DNA of 8,784 nucleotides from an uncultured Eubacterium sp. (GCA_902784045.1 CACZTE010000203.1:1-8784); one strand, 5' to 3'; positions 1 through 6,993 are shown, numbered from the stretch's first letter. The notes: a model not told the origin generated them from the letters alone. Translations and numbers: made by a program.

Positions 1-150
1 AGTAATTACTATCATGATAACCGCCACCAAAATCGGCTTAAACCATTTATATGTTATAAATTGCTTTGGATACGTCATATAATCATAACTTGATGACTCA
101 GTGTGAGAATTAACGAAATGATTTGATTTGTTTTTTTCTTGTTCCACCAT
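1..150 (-). CDS. Membrane protein N-terminus (partial), possible CPBP/CAAX-protease family
   Basis: Fifty codons stay open from ATG at 150 (minus strand) to the window edge, so only the N-terminus is visible. The translation starts with about 30 polar residues (MVEQEKNKSNHF...), continues with YPKQFITYKWFKP around residues 28-39, and enters a hydrophobic stretch (ILVAVIMIVIT) that looks like a first transmembrane segment. A short polar tail followed by a Y-x-W-[FY]-K-P motif entering a membrane helix resembles the start of Firmicutes CPBP intramembrane metalloproteases. The catalytic EExxxR and H motifs would lie outside the window, so this family call is a guess. A strong GGGAGG ribosome binding site lies at 154-159. 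It is 3 nt from the ATG and 6 nt from a GTG at 147, and the GTG has the better spacing. A good promoter lies upstream at 191-219. That this is a real gene is fairly secure; the product is not. Confidence 0.6.
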   Translation of the reverse strand, partial: MVEQEKNKSNHFVNSHTESSSYDYMTYPKQFITYKWFKPILVAVIMIVIT

Positions 151-190
151 AGACCTCCCATCTAAATGAACAAAAAAATAGATTTCTTTA

Positions 191-219
191 ATCTTAACAG
201 AATTATTTTTTTCTTTCAA
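191..219 (-). promoter_or_regulatory. Sigma-A promoter for the leftward membrane protein gene
   Basis: On the minus strand, TTGAAA (219-214) is followed after exactly 17 nt by TAAGAT (196-191), and a TG sits one base upstream of the -10, giving an extended -10. The expected start is near 184, leaving about 35 nt to the start codon with the GGGAGG site in between. It is divergent from the degV promoter. Confidence 0.7.
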
Positions 220-294
220 TATTTTTGTTTTGATGATAAAATAAAAAAGCTTGTTTTAAATAACCATGGATTACAGCTTGTTAATTATTAAAAA

Positions 295-323
295 TTGACT
301 AATCAATATAATTCTTTTATAAT
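295..323 (+). promoter_or_regulatory. Sigma-A promoter for degV
   Basis: TTGACT (295-300), a 17-nt spacer, then a perfect TATAAT (318-323). Transcription should start near 330, giving a leader of about 44 nt that carries the AGGAGG site at 356-361. Match and spacing are close to consensus, so this gene is probably well expressed. Two copies of AGCTTGTT (248-255 and 275-282) lie just upstream; their role, if any, is unknown. Confidence 0.8.
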
Positions 324-373
324 TAAATGATTAAGGATAATGACGAACATTCATCAGGAGGAAACAATTTATT

Positions 374-1222
374 ATGACAAAAATTTATGCCGATAGCACC
401 TGCGATTTATCGAAAGAACTCGTAGCGCGTTATGACGTCACCATTGTACCCCTGCATACCATTTTAGACCAAGAAGACTATTTAGACGGCGTTACCATTA
501 CGCCGGACGAAATATATGCCTGGTCCGACGAACATAAAACCACACCAAAAACATCCGCGCTAAGTATAGAGGAAGTCATCATTAACATCAAACCTGTTTT
601 AGATTCCGGCGATGACATTATCTTTTTCACTATTGCCTCGTCCATGTCCACCACCATCAATGTCATTAAAATGGCTGCTGAGGAACTGGACGCCGCTGAC
701 CGCGTACACGTGATTGACTCTGCCAATCTTTCCACCGGCATCGGCCTTCAAATCATTGCCGCGGCGGAAATGCTTCATGAGGGAAAAAACGCCGACGCCG
801 TTGTCAAAGCAATCGAAGCCATAAAACCCAAGGTACGCGCGAGCTTTATTGTCGACACCCTTACCTATCTATACCGCGGAGGACGCTGTTCAGGGCTGGC
901 TGCTATGGCCGGCGGTGTCTTGAAACTTCACCCCAAAATCGTCGTTGAGAACGGTGCTATGCGTCCGGACAAAAAATACAGAGGACGTATTGGCCGTGCT
1001 ATTTTAAATTATGCTAAAGATATGGAATCCGATATTCTCTCCGCGCGTCCGGAGCATATCTTTATTACCCACTCCGGCTGTGACCAAGAGGTCATCAATG
1101 ATGTTAAAGCCTATCTTGAATCCCTAAATCGGTTTAAGGAAATTCACATCACCCGTGCTGGCAGTGTCATTTCCTCTCATTGCGGTCCCGGTACTTTAGG
1201 CGTTCTCTTTATTGCTGAATAA
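374..1222 (+). CDS. DegV family fatty-acid-binding protein (FakB-like)
   Basis: The 282-residue length is normal for the DegV family. Known members (FakB) hold a fatty acid whose carboxylate is phosphorylated by the kinase FakA, feeding exogenous fatty acids into phospholipid synthesis; the protein is cytosolic. Visible family marks are DSTCDL (7-12), the Thr60-Ser61 pair in KTSALS, the serine-rich SSMST loop (89-93), LYRGGR with Arg171 in the position of the lipid-head-binding arginine, and His269 in SSHCGPGTLG near the C-terminus. Comparable Thr-Ser, Ser, Arg and His residues contact the fatty acid in studied FakB proteins. The start follows AGGAGG at 356-361 with a rather long 12-nt spacer; no closer in-frame start exists. 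The gene stands alone between its own promoter and terminator, with no fakA nearby. Bacillota usually have several DegV paralogues, so the preferred lipid cannot be read from this sequence. Confidence 0.93.
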   Translation: MTKIYADSTCDLSKELVARYDVTIVPLHTILDQEDYLDGVTITPDEIYAWSDEHKTTPKTSALSIEEVIINIKPVLDSGDDIIFFTIASSMSTTINVIKMAAEELDAADRVHVIDSANLSTGIGLQIIAAAEMLHEGKNADAVVKAIEAIKPKVRASFIVDTLTYLYRGGRCSGLAAMAGGVLKLHPKIVVENGAMRPDKKYRGRIGRAILNYAKDMESDILSARPEHIFITHSGCDQEVINDVKAYLESLNRFKEIHITRAGSVISSHCGPGTLGVLFIAE

Positions 1223-1309
1223 AACCTATCTTTTTTCACGCCAAAGCAAATATCCTTCATCAGGCAGCAAATCGCGAATTTAATAACCAATAAAGATAAA
1301 TAATTTTAC

Positions 1310-1340
1310 AAGAGATTAGTTGATCGGCTAATCTCTTTTT
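1310..1340 (+). terminator. Intrinsic terminator of degV
   Basis: A 10-bp perfect stem, AAGAGATTAG (1310-1319) with CTAATCTCTT (1328-1337), has an 8-nt loop and runs into a T-tract ending at 1340. It lies about 88 nt after the degV stop. The minus-strand side has no T-tract, so it acts rightward. Confidence 0.88.
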
Positions 1341-1387
1341 CAATACTTTGTTGTCCCAATATTATATTAACCGATTTTTATCAAAAC

Positions 1388-1421
1388 AAAAAAATACGCG
1401 GAAGCTCTAAAAGCCGCCGCG
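1388..1421 (-). terminator. Intrinsic terminator of the Memo-AMMECR1 gene
   Basis: Read on the minus strand, CGCGGCGGCT (1421-1412) pairs with AGCTTCCGCG (1406-1397), with one mismatch and one G-U pair, around a 5-nt loop. After TA comes a run of seven T (1394-1388). It lies 44 nt past the stop codon and faces the degV terminator, so the convergent genes are insulated from each other. Confidence 0.88.
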
Positions 1422-1464
1422 CTATCATTCTTTGCTTAAAAGTTTATCAATTCTTTTGATATGA

Positions 1465-2910
1465 TTATTTCATCCGATGACGATCAACGTCAAACCGGGA
1501 GAAAATAATTTTGCCGTCATCAGCGTTCACAATGCCCGCCGAGCGCTCAGCCGCCTCAATATACGATGATAGCGACACATCGGTCAATCCCGGCGTCACA
1601 ACACCACGATTTAAATGCTGCTCGACGATAAGGCCGTGACGCGTTGGGTCTACACATGAAGGATCTGCAATCACTTCCAGTTTGCCAAGCAAATCAACCA
1701 CGATATCAATCTGACCGAGTTCTTCCGGTTCAATCGGCAGAAAACGAGGATCGAAGGATGCCGCTTCAATGGCATGATGCACAATTTCTGCGCACAGATT
1801 ACTTCTCTCTGCAGAAAGGCTTCCGGCAGATCCGCGAATCTCTCCGTCCTTATATATCGTCACCATCACAGCGCCTTGCGTATTTTGAAGGTGCTCAGCC
1901 ATCTGCAGGTCATCATGCTGTGAAAGATAATAATCCGGATCAAATTTCTCATTGTGGTGTATCCATGCGGCAATCGCGTTCATTGCCAGTCCGATAACCG
2001 CGTCATCCGCCGAAAGCGCTTTGACATATTTTGCTTTTCGCTGCTCTTCAAGCTTTGTCAAAAGACTTTCCGTTACAGGATCTTTTTTGGAAATATCATC
2101 GGCAATCCACGCGTTAACACATCCGATTCCAAGAGCTTCCGTTTCAGAAAAAATCATGCATTTCGTCGCTATACCGTCTTCAGATCCCAGCGCCGTAACA
2201 AGCGGTTTTAAACCGCATTGACGCACACGGCTACATTCTTCTGCCGGCATGGTTAAAATTGTTTCGTAGTCTTTATTTCGCAAAGACATGGCAATTTTCT
2301 GATTGAAAGCGCGAACATAACGAACATCCTCAGTGTTTCGATCGCGCGGCAAATGAGCCAAATCTCCCGATGCAATGATGACTGTATCATTACTTGCCGT
2401 TTCGATAGCCTGCCTTAAGATATGTCCGATACGGTACAATTCATAATAGCTTAAATCTCCGACAGTCAAATGAACCAGCTGATAATCGGGATATACTTTG
2501 TCAATGAAAGATAGCGGGACCAACGAACCGCGATCTAAAATCAAAGGTATTTCATATTCTTTAGCTACTCGGGAATTGACAAAAATATGCCGGCATCCCG
2601 CTTCATTAAATCTATCCCGAATTTCATCAAGCAATCCCATATCGCAAGGCTTTTCGATTCTCGAGCGCGCAACGCCGAAAACCGACATATTGCCCGAAAG
2701 CTTTGTATCATAGCTGATTGCCACTGCATCATCAAACACTGCGCCATGAGGTGTAATAATCACAATGGTATGCGGCTTTGCCTTCGCGACCGCAAGGGCA
2801 ACATCTCTTAAGCCTCGTTCGGTTTGTTTTAATACTGTATCCTGATCTACAAGCGTTTCGGATAACATTTCCGAAAGGTGGCACGCCACCCCTATCCCTT
2901 TTAAATACAT
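1465..2910 (-). CDS. Memo/LigB-like and AMMECR1 fusion (AmmeMemoRadiSam system protein)
   Basis: A two-domain protein of about 481 residues. Residues 1-270 resemble the Memo/class III extradiol dioxygenase (LigB) fold, with His56 in ITPHG and ASGDLAH (181-187). Residues 295-482 resemble AMMECR1, with SFDPRF (386-391), the IDIVVDLLGKLEVI strand, HGLIV, and a C-terminal SRFDVDRHR. This fusion occurs in the AmmeMemoRadiSam set, normally with a radical SAM protein; its reaction is unsettled. No radical SAM gene is in the window. The AMMECR1 signature LRGCIG reads IRGSAG here (359-364), so its cysteine is serine. The Memo N-terminus reads CHLSEM where relatives usually have PHPP-like residues; His12 is kept. 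Both changes suggest a divergent branch. The reading frame extends to TTG at 2913, but ATG at 2910 has the better spacing (8 nt) from AAAGG, so I choose it. No convincing promoter was found. Residue numbers count the TTG codon as 1. Confidence 0.88.
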   Translation of the reverse strand: MYLKGIGVACHLSEMLSETLVDQDTVLKQTERGLRDVALAVAKAKPHTIVIITPHGAVFDDAVAISYDTKLSGNMSVFGVARSRIEKPCDMGLLDEIRDRFNEAGCRHIFVNSRVAKEYEIPLILDRGSLVPLSFIDKVYPDYQLVHLTVGDLSYYELYRIGHILRQAIETASNDTVIIASGDLAHLPRDRNTEDVRYVRAFNQKIAMSLRNKDYETILTMPAEECSRVRQCGLKPLVTALGSEDGIATKCMIFSETEALGIGCVNAWIADDISKKDPVTESLLTKLEEQRKAKYVKALSADDAVIGLAMNAIAAWIHHNEKFDPDYYLSQHDDLQMAEHLQNTQGAVMVTIYKDGEIRGSAGSLSAERSNLCAEIVHHAIEAASFDPRFLPIEPEELGQIDIVVDLLGKLEVIADPSCVDPTRHGLIVEQHLNRGVVTPGLTDVSLSSYIEAAERSAGIVNADDGKIIFSRFDVDRHRMK

Positions 2911-3070
2911 CAATTTTACCTTTATTTTCTGCTACATGGACTATTTTAATGAATATAATTTAACTCAAAACAAAGTCCGTTTGTCATGATACCGAAAAAC
3001 TACCATTTCCAGACACGATATTTCAGAGAATATGTTCGAAATAGAGCAGTCAATAATATTATCGATGATT

Positions 3071-3262
3071 CTATTTTGTCGGCGTAATGGTCGGATTGCC
3101 TTCTTCGTCCAAAAGCACAGTTAAACCGGCACCGCCGCCGCCATAATAATACAGATATACAATCCCTGTCTCACGGTCTTCAATAAGACGGGTGCCGGAG
3201 CCGAGACCATCCGGCTCATCCAATACAATTTTAAAACGTGATTTGTGTTTTTTCTTTTTCAT
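3071..3262 (-). CDS. DUF6440-like small protein of unknown function
   Basis: This 63-residue protein starts with a basic stretch (MKKKKHKSRFK), followed by an acidic segment, RETGIVYLYYYGGGG around residues 30-44, and GLTVLLDEEGNPTI near the end. The pattern 'D-[KR]-E-T-G-V-x-Y-L ... G-G-L-T-x-L-L-D-x-x-G-x-P-x-[IV]' matches what I recall of DUF6440, a short family in Bacillota with no known function. It has no signal peptide, membrane segment or cysteine, so it is probably a small cytosolic beta-rich protein. The start is well supported by GAAAGGA at 3268-3274 with a 5-nt spacer. It lies 100 nt after the ligase gene and 160 nt before the Memo-AMMECR1 gene. It has no clear promoter or terminator of its own, so it may be read through from the ligase. 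No function should be inferred from the neighbours. Confidence 0.8.
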   Translation of the reverse strand: MKKKKHKSRFKIVLDEPDGLGSGTRLIEDRETGIVYLYYYGGGGAGLTVLLDEEGNPTITPTK

Positions 3263-3362
3263 GGTTTTCCTTTCATTGGAATATATGTTTTGATGTCCTG
3301 TTTTGACAAACCATCTTTTGATATATTTTTCGTCAAATTATAATTTTCAAAAAATGAATGCT

Positions 3363-4592
3363 TTAATCGTTTCGTTCGTCAATGATGCGCACGGTTTTTT
3401 TGACTGATCGAGGCAAATTACCGATGGGCTCTGCTTTGGGTATAACGGTCACGCCAATCATTGATTTAAACCGTTGAACAACTTTGCGTTCAAGACTTTC
3501 ATACGACGCGCCCTGTTCCGCTTCAAAACGAAGATAAATGCGGTCGCGCCCATCGGTATTGGCAATGCGCATAACATATTCACTGCTGACGCCATCGATA
3601 CCCTTTAAGACGGATTCGATTTGACTGGGAAACATGTTGACGGCTTTGACCTTCACCATATCATCAGTTCTGCCCATAATCCGGTCATGACGCGGGTGAA
3701 CAGACCCACAAGGACACTGTCCCGGAATCTTTCGGCTGATATCATGGGTTCGGTATCTGAGAAGCGGCGCGCCTTCTTTTTGAAGCGTGGTTAAAACAAT
3801 TTCGCCGTATTCTCCGTCGGGAACGGGTTTTAACGTCTTGGGATCGATGATTTCCATATAAATATAATCGCTCCAATAGTGAATGCCCGTGTGATAAGCG
3901 CAGTCAATGCCGATGCCCGGTCCGTAAACCTCAGTCAGTCCGTAAATATCAAAAAGTTCAATGCCAAGTTCGTCGTGAATACGCCCGCGCATTTTATCGC
4001 CCCAGCGTTCCGAGCCGATGATGCCTTTAGTCAATTTGATTTTATCCCGCAGGCCGAGGCGATTGACTTCCTCCGCAAGGACCAATGCGTAAGACGATGT
4101 CGCCGTGATGACGGTAGCCTGTAAATCTATCATCATCTTCAACTGTTTTTCTGTGTTTCCCGGTCCCATCGGAATAGCCATAGCGCCCAATTCCTCGGCG
4201 CCGGCTTGAAAACCGATTCCCGCTGTCCATAAACCATATCCCGGTGTAATTTGAATACGGTCTTTTTTGGTAATACCCGCATAGGCATAGCAACGGGCAA
4301 ACTGCACAGCCCAATCATGCACATCTTTTTTTGTATAAGGAATAATAACGGGATCGCCTGTTGTGCCGGATGAAGAATGGATACGCACCACTTCCTCATC
4401 GGGAACAGCCTGAAGACCAAGGGGATAAACATTTCTTAAATCATCTTTTTCACTGAACGGAAGATTTTCAAAATCCTCCATATTTTTCACATCGCGCGCG
4501 TCAATTCCGTGATCGGCAAAAATCTTTTGATAAAAAGGACTGTGCTCAGCCACTCGATTGACACAGGCGATGAGCTGTTCTGTTTGATTCAT
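3363..4592 (-). CDS. Phenylacetate-CoA ligase family protein (PaaK-type adenylate-forming enzyme)
   Basis: The family activates an aryl acid such as phenylacetate or indoleacetate with ATP, through an acyl-adenylate, to the CoA thioester in the cytosol. Visible motifs are the phosphate loop SSSGTTGDP (73-81), YGLTEVYGPG (217-226), YRTHDI (280-285) with the ribose-binding aspartate, a CPCG turn (293-296), GRTDDMVKVKAVNMFPSQIE (307-326), and the C-terminal LPRSVKKT (394-400), whose Lys399 aligns with the catalytic lysine. The 409 residues fall short of the usual 430 or so: the N-terminal W-N-P-E...L segment is missing. An in-frame stop upstream and a GGAG site (4598-4601, 5-nt spacer) show the start is real. 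KAVN replaces the usual RGVN in the hinge-proximal motif. No indolepyruvate oxidoreductase, ACT protein or phenylacetate-degradation genes are adjacent, so the substrate is unknown. The gene has its own likely promoter and a structured leader. Confidence 0.88.
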   Translation of the reverse strand: MNQTEQLIACVNRVAEHSPFYQKIFADHGIDARDVKNMEDFENLPFSEKDDLRNVYPLGLQAVPDEEVVRIHSSSGTTGDPVIIPYTKKDVHDWAVQFARCYAYAGITKKDRIQITPGYGLWTAGIGFQAGAEELGAMAIPMGPGNTEKQLKMMIDLQATVITATSSYALVLAEEVNRLGLRDKIKLTKGIIGSERWGDKMRGRIHDELGIELFDIYGLTEVYGPGIGIDCAYHTGIHYWSDYIYMEIIDPKTLKPVPDGEYGEIVLTTLQKEGAPLLRYRTHDISRKIPGQCPCGSVHPRHDRIMGRTDDMVKVKAVNMFPSQIESVLKGIDGVSSEYVMRIANTDGRDRIYLRFEAEQGASYESLERKVVQRFKSMIGVTVIPKAEPIGNLPRSVKKTVRIIDERND

Positions 4593-4618
4593 GAATTCTC
4601 CATATTGATTAGAATAAA

Positions 4619-4707
4619 TTCAGTGCTTTAATCATTGTTTTCAAAGTTCCAATAGTCATGAATAAAAAACTCGTTCACCATGACCATCGGAAAAAACCAG
4701 CACTGAA
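4619..4707 (-). promoter_or_regulatory. Structured 5' leader RNA of the PaaK-type gene (riboswitch-like)
   Basis: Read in the minus direction, TTCAGTGCT (4707-4699) pairs perfectly over 9 bp with AGCACTGAA (4627-4619). Inside, GTTTT (4697-4693) can pair with AAAAC (4641-4637). A 14-bp stem follows between 4692-4679 and 4660-4647, with an 18-nt loop. Two of its pairs (4688 with 4651, 4685 with 4654) are G-U on this strand but C-A mismatches on the other, which favours function as minus-strand RNA. The predicted start near 4714 puts the outer stem at the 5' end of the transcript, and the ribosome binding site (4598-4601) lies just beyond it. No T-run follows any stem, so control, if any, would be at translation or RNA stability. 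It matches no riboswitch class I can recognise. Confidence 0.6.
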
Positions 4708-4720
4708 AAAGATTTTTTCT

Positions 4721-4749
4721 ATTATAACCGAATTTATTCGGTATGTATA
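4721..4749 (-). promoter_or_regulatory. Likely promoter of the PaaK-type gene, with a palindrome in the spacer
   Basis: On the minus strand, TATACA (4749-4744, four of six matches to consensus) is followed after 17 nt by a perfect TATAAT (4726-4721). The spacer contains a 7-bp inverted repeat, ACCGAAT-TT-ATTCGGT as read on the plus strand (4727-4742), abutting the -10. A palindrome at this position would suit a repressor operator. It lies 11 nt past the helicase stop but is not followed by T residues on this strand, so it is a poor terminator. Confidence 0.5.
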
Positions 4750-4753
4750 CTTT

Positions 4754-6922
4754 TTATGGTGTTTTTTTTATGAGACGCAAGATGCCGGTTTCCATACTGT
4801 AATTTAAATTTAACAGACGGGATGTCCCGTCATCAAAACGGATCACACCCTTTTCATCCTCAACACCGAGGACGACTCCGCCGCCGAACTGATTGTGTTC
4901 CACGCGCATTCCCGGTTGTAAACCGTGGTGTATCGTTTTGTTTCGTTTTTTACGAGAGCTTTTTCTTCTCGTTTGCCGGTTTTCTTTATTCTTTCTTCGA
5001 AAAGATTTGATCTTCGCTAAAGCTTTCTTGCTGTCTTTTTCCCGACCGGATTTTGGCTTCTCTGACATGTATGATCGGATAAATCGGGATATTTCCGGAG
5101 CACCGTGACTATTGTCGCACACAAAAGTCAAACGGCTTTTGGCGCGGGTCACGCCGACATAAAACAAGCGTATTTCTTCATTGAGAAGCTTTTTGGCTTC
5201 GGGCGTATCCTGTGTGGCTTCCGTCGGTGGAAAAATCCCCTCAACGCAATCGATAAGAAAAACATTGTCAAATTCCAAACCCTTGCTTCCGTGAACGGTC
5301 GATAAAACAACATGCCGCTCATATGATTTTAAAGGTTTTTGATGCGTAATGATTTCTTTTAGTTCATCCAATCGAAGGGCAAAATCCCTGCAATGATTAC
5401 AGTTGTCCGCAATCACCTTTAAAATGTCAAGTTTTTGATAAAGCCCGTCAATCCGATGGCCCTGTTTCTCACGAAAATCCAGGTGTTCTTTGTATCCCAT
5501 GACATCCAGAATATAGGGAATACATCGTCCGGGGTTCATTTTTTTCAGCCGTTTAAATTGGCGCCTTCGAGTCGCGATTTTATCTTTTTGCCATTCTGAA
5601 AAATCCGTAAAACTTAACAACGAATCAAAAACCGATTCTCCGTCGGATCTTAGAGCCAGCTTTTTCATTTGATCTTTTGAAATACCGAGATCCATTTTGT
5701 AATAAATGTCTGAAAATGTTTTGATATCGCTAAAATCCTCAGCCAATCGCATGAAACTCAAAATATCCCGCACAACAAAATGCGTGAAAAAAAGCGGAGA
5801 GTGCTCTCTAAACACAAAATTAATTCCCTTACGGTCAAAAAGATCCACCAAAGGTAGTGCTGATTCGTTATTGCGAAACAGCACCGCGGACTGCCCTTCG
5901 ATGTTTTCAATGGCATTGATAACGTATCGATAGGCTGCGCTTTTGCCGGCAACTTTGACAAGATTTGTCTTTTCTCCTGGCTCGTTATCGGTCATCATGT
6001 GCTTATCGTAACGTTCGGTATTTTGGCGAATGACAGCGTCTGCCGCATCGACTAAAGCTTTCGTGCTCCTGTAATTTTGCGTCATTAAAAGCACATTTCC
6101 CTTCGGATAGCGCTTTTTAAACATCAACATCTCCCCCGGATCGGCACCGCGAAATCCGTAAATGCTTTGATCTTCATCTCCTACCATAAATAAATTGCCG
6201 TCTTTTCCCGCAAGCAGATAAATGATGGCAAATTGTACCGGTGATGTGTCTTGAACTTCATCGACATTAATATATTGATAACGAGAACGGTAATCAGACA
6301 AAAGATCAGGATATTTTTTGAGAAGCCGATACGCGTAGATGAGCATATCATCGTAATCCATTAGCCGATGGTCTCTTTTATATTGCTCATAAGCAAAATA
6401 AAGGGCAGGAAAATCCATCGATGCCACCTTGGTCTCTTCAATGGTTTTGCGGGATGCCATTTTATTTTTCATCAAAGAAATAGCAGTCTGCAGCGCCGCC
6501 ATATCATTTTCGGAAATCGCTGTACGATATTTTTGATAGTAAAGCTTTCTCAAAATTGCCGCGCTGTCATTGGTCACATCAAAAGCGAAAGTATGATAAT
6601 GCCTTTCATAACGTCTGATGACTGAAAGCGAAAAACTATGAATCGTCGAAAATGAGGGAATGACCTTCGCATCTTTAAAAACGGTTGAAAATCGCTTTTT
6701 CAAATCTTTTGCTCCGGCCCTGGAAAAAGTGACAGTCAACACCGAATTCGGGTCCACGCCCTGAAATAATAAAAATCCCAGTCGATAGATGATAACCGTT
6801 GTTTTTCCGCTGCCAGGCACCGCCAAAAGTAACGTCTGTCCCGAAGTGCGCGCGAGAGCGGCTTTCTGCTGCTCGTTTAAAACGATGGAATGTCCGGATA
6901 AAAAGGCATCAATGCTGTTCAT
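4754..6922 (-). CDS. UvrD/PcrA-type superfamily 1 DNA helicase
   Basis: An ATP-driven 3'-5' helicase/translocase of 722 residues, close to PcrA in length. All SF1A motifs appear in order: Q motif LNEQQ (15-19), Walker A AVPGSGKTT (34-42), Ia TFSRAGAKDL (65-74), motif II DEVQD (221-225; DEFQD is more usual), III GDEDQSIYGFRGAD (248-261), IV QNYRST (282-287), V STVHGSKGLEF (541-551) and VI LFYVGVTRAKSRL (586-598). A very basic linker (about 621-665) leads to a Tudor-like C-terminal domain (668-718: GMRVEHNQFGGGVV...IRFDDGT) of the kind that binds RNA polymerase or partner proteins in PcrA/UvrD. The 2B insertion around FFTHFVVRDILSFM (378-391) fits a Clostridia group of UvrD-like helicases better than housekeeping PcrA. 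A repair or replication role is inferred, and I give no gene symbol because pcrA may exist elsewhere. The start follows AAAGGAG (6927-6933) with a short 4-nt spacer. No clear promoter is visible; two leader hairpins precede it. Confidence 0.92.
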   Translation of the reverse strand: MNSIDAFLSGHSIVLNEQQKAALARTSGQTLLLAVPGSGKTTVIIYRLGFLLFQGVDPNSVLTVTFSRAGAKDLKKRFSTVFKDAKVIPSFSTIHSFSLSVIRRYERHYHTFAFDVTNDSAAILRKLYYQKYRTAISENDMAALQTAISLMKNKMASRKTIEETKVASMDFPALYFAYEQYKRDHRLMDYDDMLIYAYRLLKKYPDLLSDYRSRYQYINVDEVQDTSPVQFAIIYLLAGKDGNLFMVGDEDQSIYGFRGADPGEMLMFKKRYPKGNVLLMTQNYRSTKALVDAADAVIRQNTERYDKHMMTDNEPGEKTNLVKVAGKSAAYRYVINAIENIEGQSAVLFRNNESALPLVDLFDRKGINFVFREHSPLFFTHFVVRDILSFMRLAEDFSDIKTFSDIYYKMDLGISKDQMKKLALRSDGESVFDSLLSFTDFSEWQKDKIATRRRQFKRLKKMNPGRCIPYILDVMGYKEHLDFREKQGHRIDGLYQKLDILKVIADNCNHCRDFALRLDELKEIITHQKPLKSYERHVVLSTVHGSKGLEFDNVFLIDCVEGIFPPTEATQDTPEAKKLLNEEIRLFYVGVTRAKSRLTFVCDNSHGAPEISRFIRSYMSEKPKSGREKDSKKALAKIKSFRRKNKENRQTRRKSSRKKRNKTIHHGLQPGMRVEHNQFGGGVVLGVEDEKGVIRFDDGTSRLLNLNYSMETGILRLIKKTP

Positions 6923-6947
6923 AAAGCTCCTTTATCAATTCCATTAA

Positions 6948-6989
6948 GCGATGATGGATTCAGTTTCATCGCAAAAAGAATCTTTTCGC
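6948..6989 (-). promoter_or_regulatory. Tandem hairpins in the helicase leader
   Basis: In the minus direction, GCGAAAAG pairs with CTTTTTGC over 8 bp, including one G-U, around a 3-nt loop (6989-6971). GCGATGA then pairs with TCATCGC over 7 bp around an 11-nt loop (6972-6948). The two stems overlap by 2 nt, so they may compete at their junction. They sit between the dehydrogenase terminator and the helicase ribosome binding site, 15 nt before the latter. Neither is followed by a T-run. The function is unknown. Confidence 0.4.
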
Positions 6990-6993
6990 ACAG

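Noticed and set aside
248..282. Direct repeat AGCTTGTT (248-255, 275-282) upstream of the degV promoter.
   Set aside because: Two 8-base copies in AT-rich DNA are weak evidence for a regulator site; mentioned only in the promoter entry.
1644..2963. Several plus- and minus-strand open frames of 60-117 codons overlapping the Memo-AMMECR1 gene.
   Set aside because: They are out-of-frame shadows of a well-supported gene, without ribosome binding sites or recognisable domains.
3053..3062. Perfect palindrome ATAATATTAT downstream of the DUF6440-like gene.
   Set aside because: It is purely A/T, short, without a loop or T-run, and likely by chance in this base composition.
3280..3309. TTGTCA, 18 nt, TATATT on the minus strand, as a promoter for the DUF6440-like gene.
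   Set aside because: The predicted start would fall inside the ribosome binding site (3268-3274), leaving almost no leader. The region is AT-rich, so such matches arise easily.
4619..4707. The long hairpin before the ligase as a T-box or other amino-acid leader.
   Set aside because: There is no T-box consensus, no terminator/antiterminator pair with a T-run, and no obvious short leader peptide.
4727..4742. The palindrome after the helicase stop, as an intrinsic terminator of the helicase.
   Set aside because: The stem is only 6-7 AT-rich pairs and is followed by TATAATAG rather than a T-run; a promoter element is a better reading.
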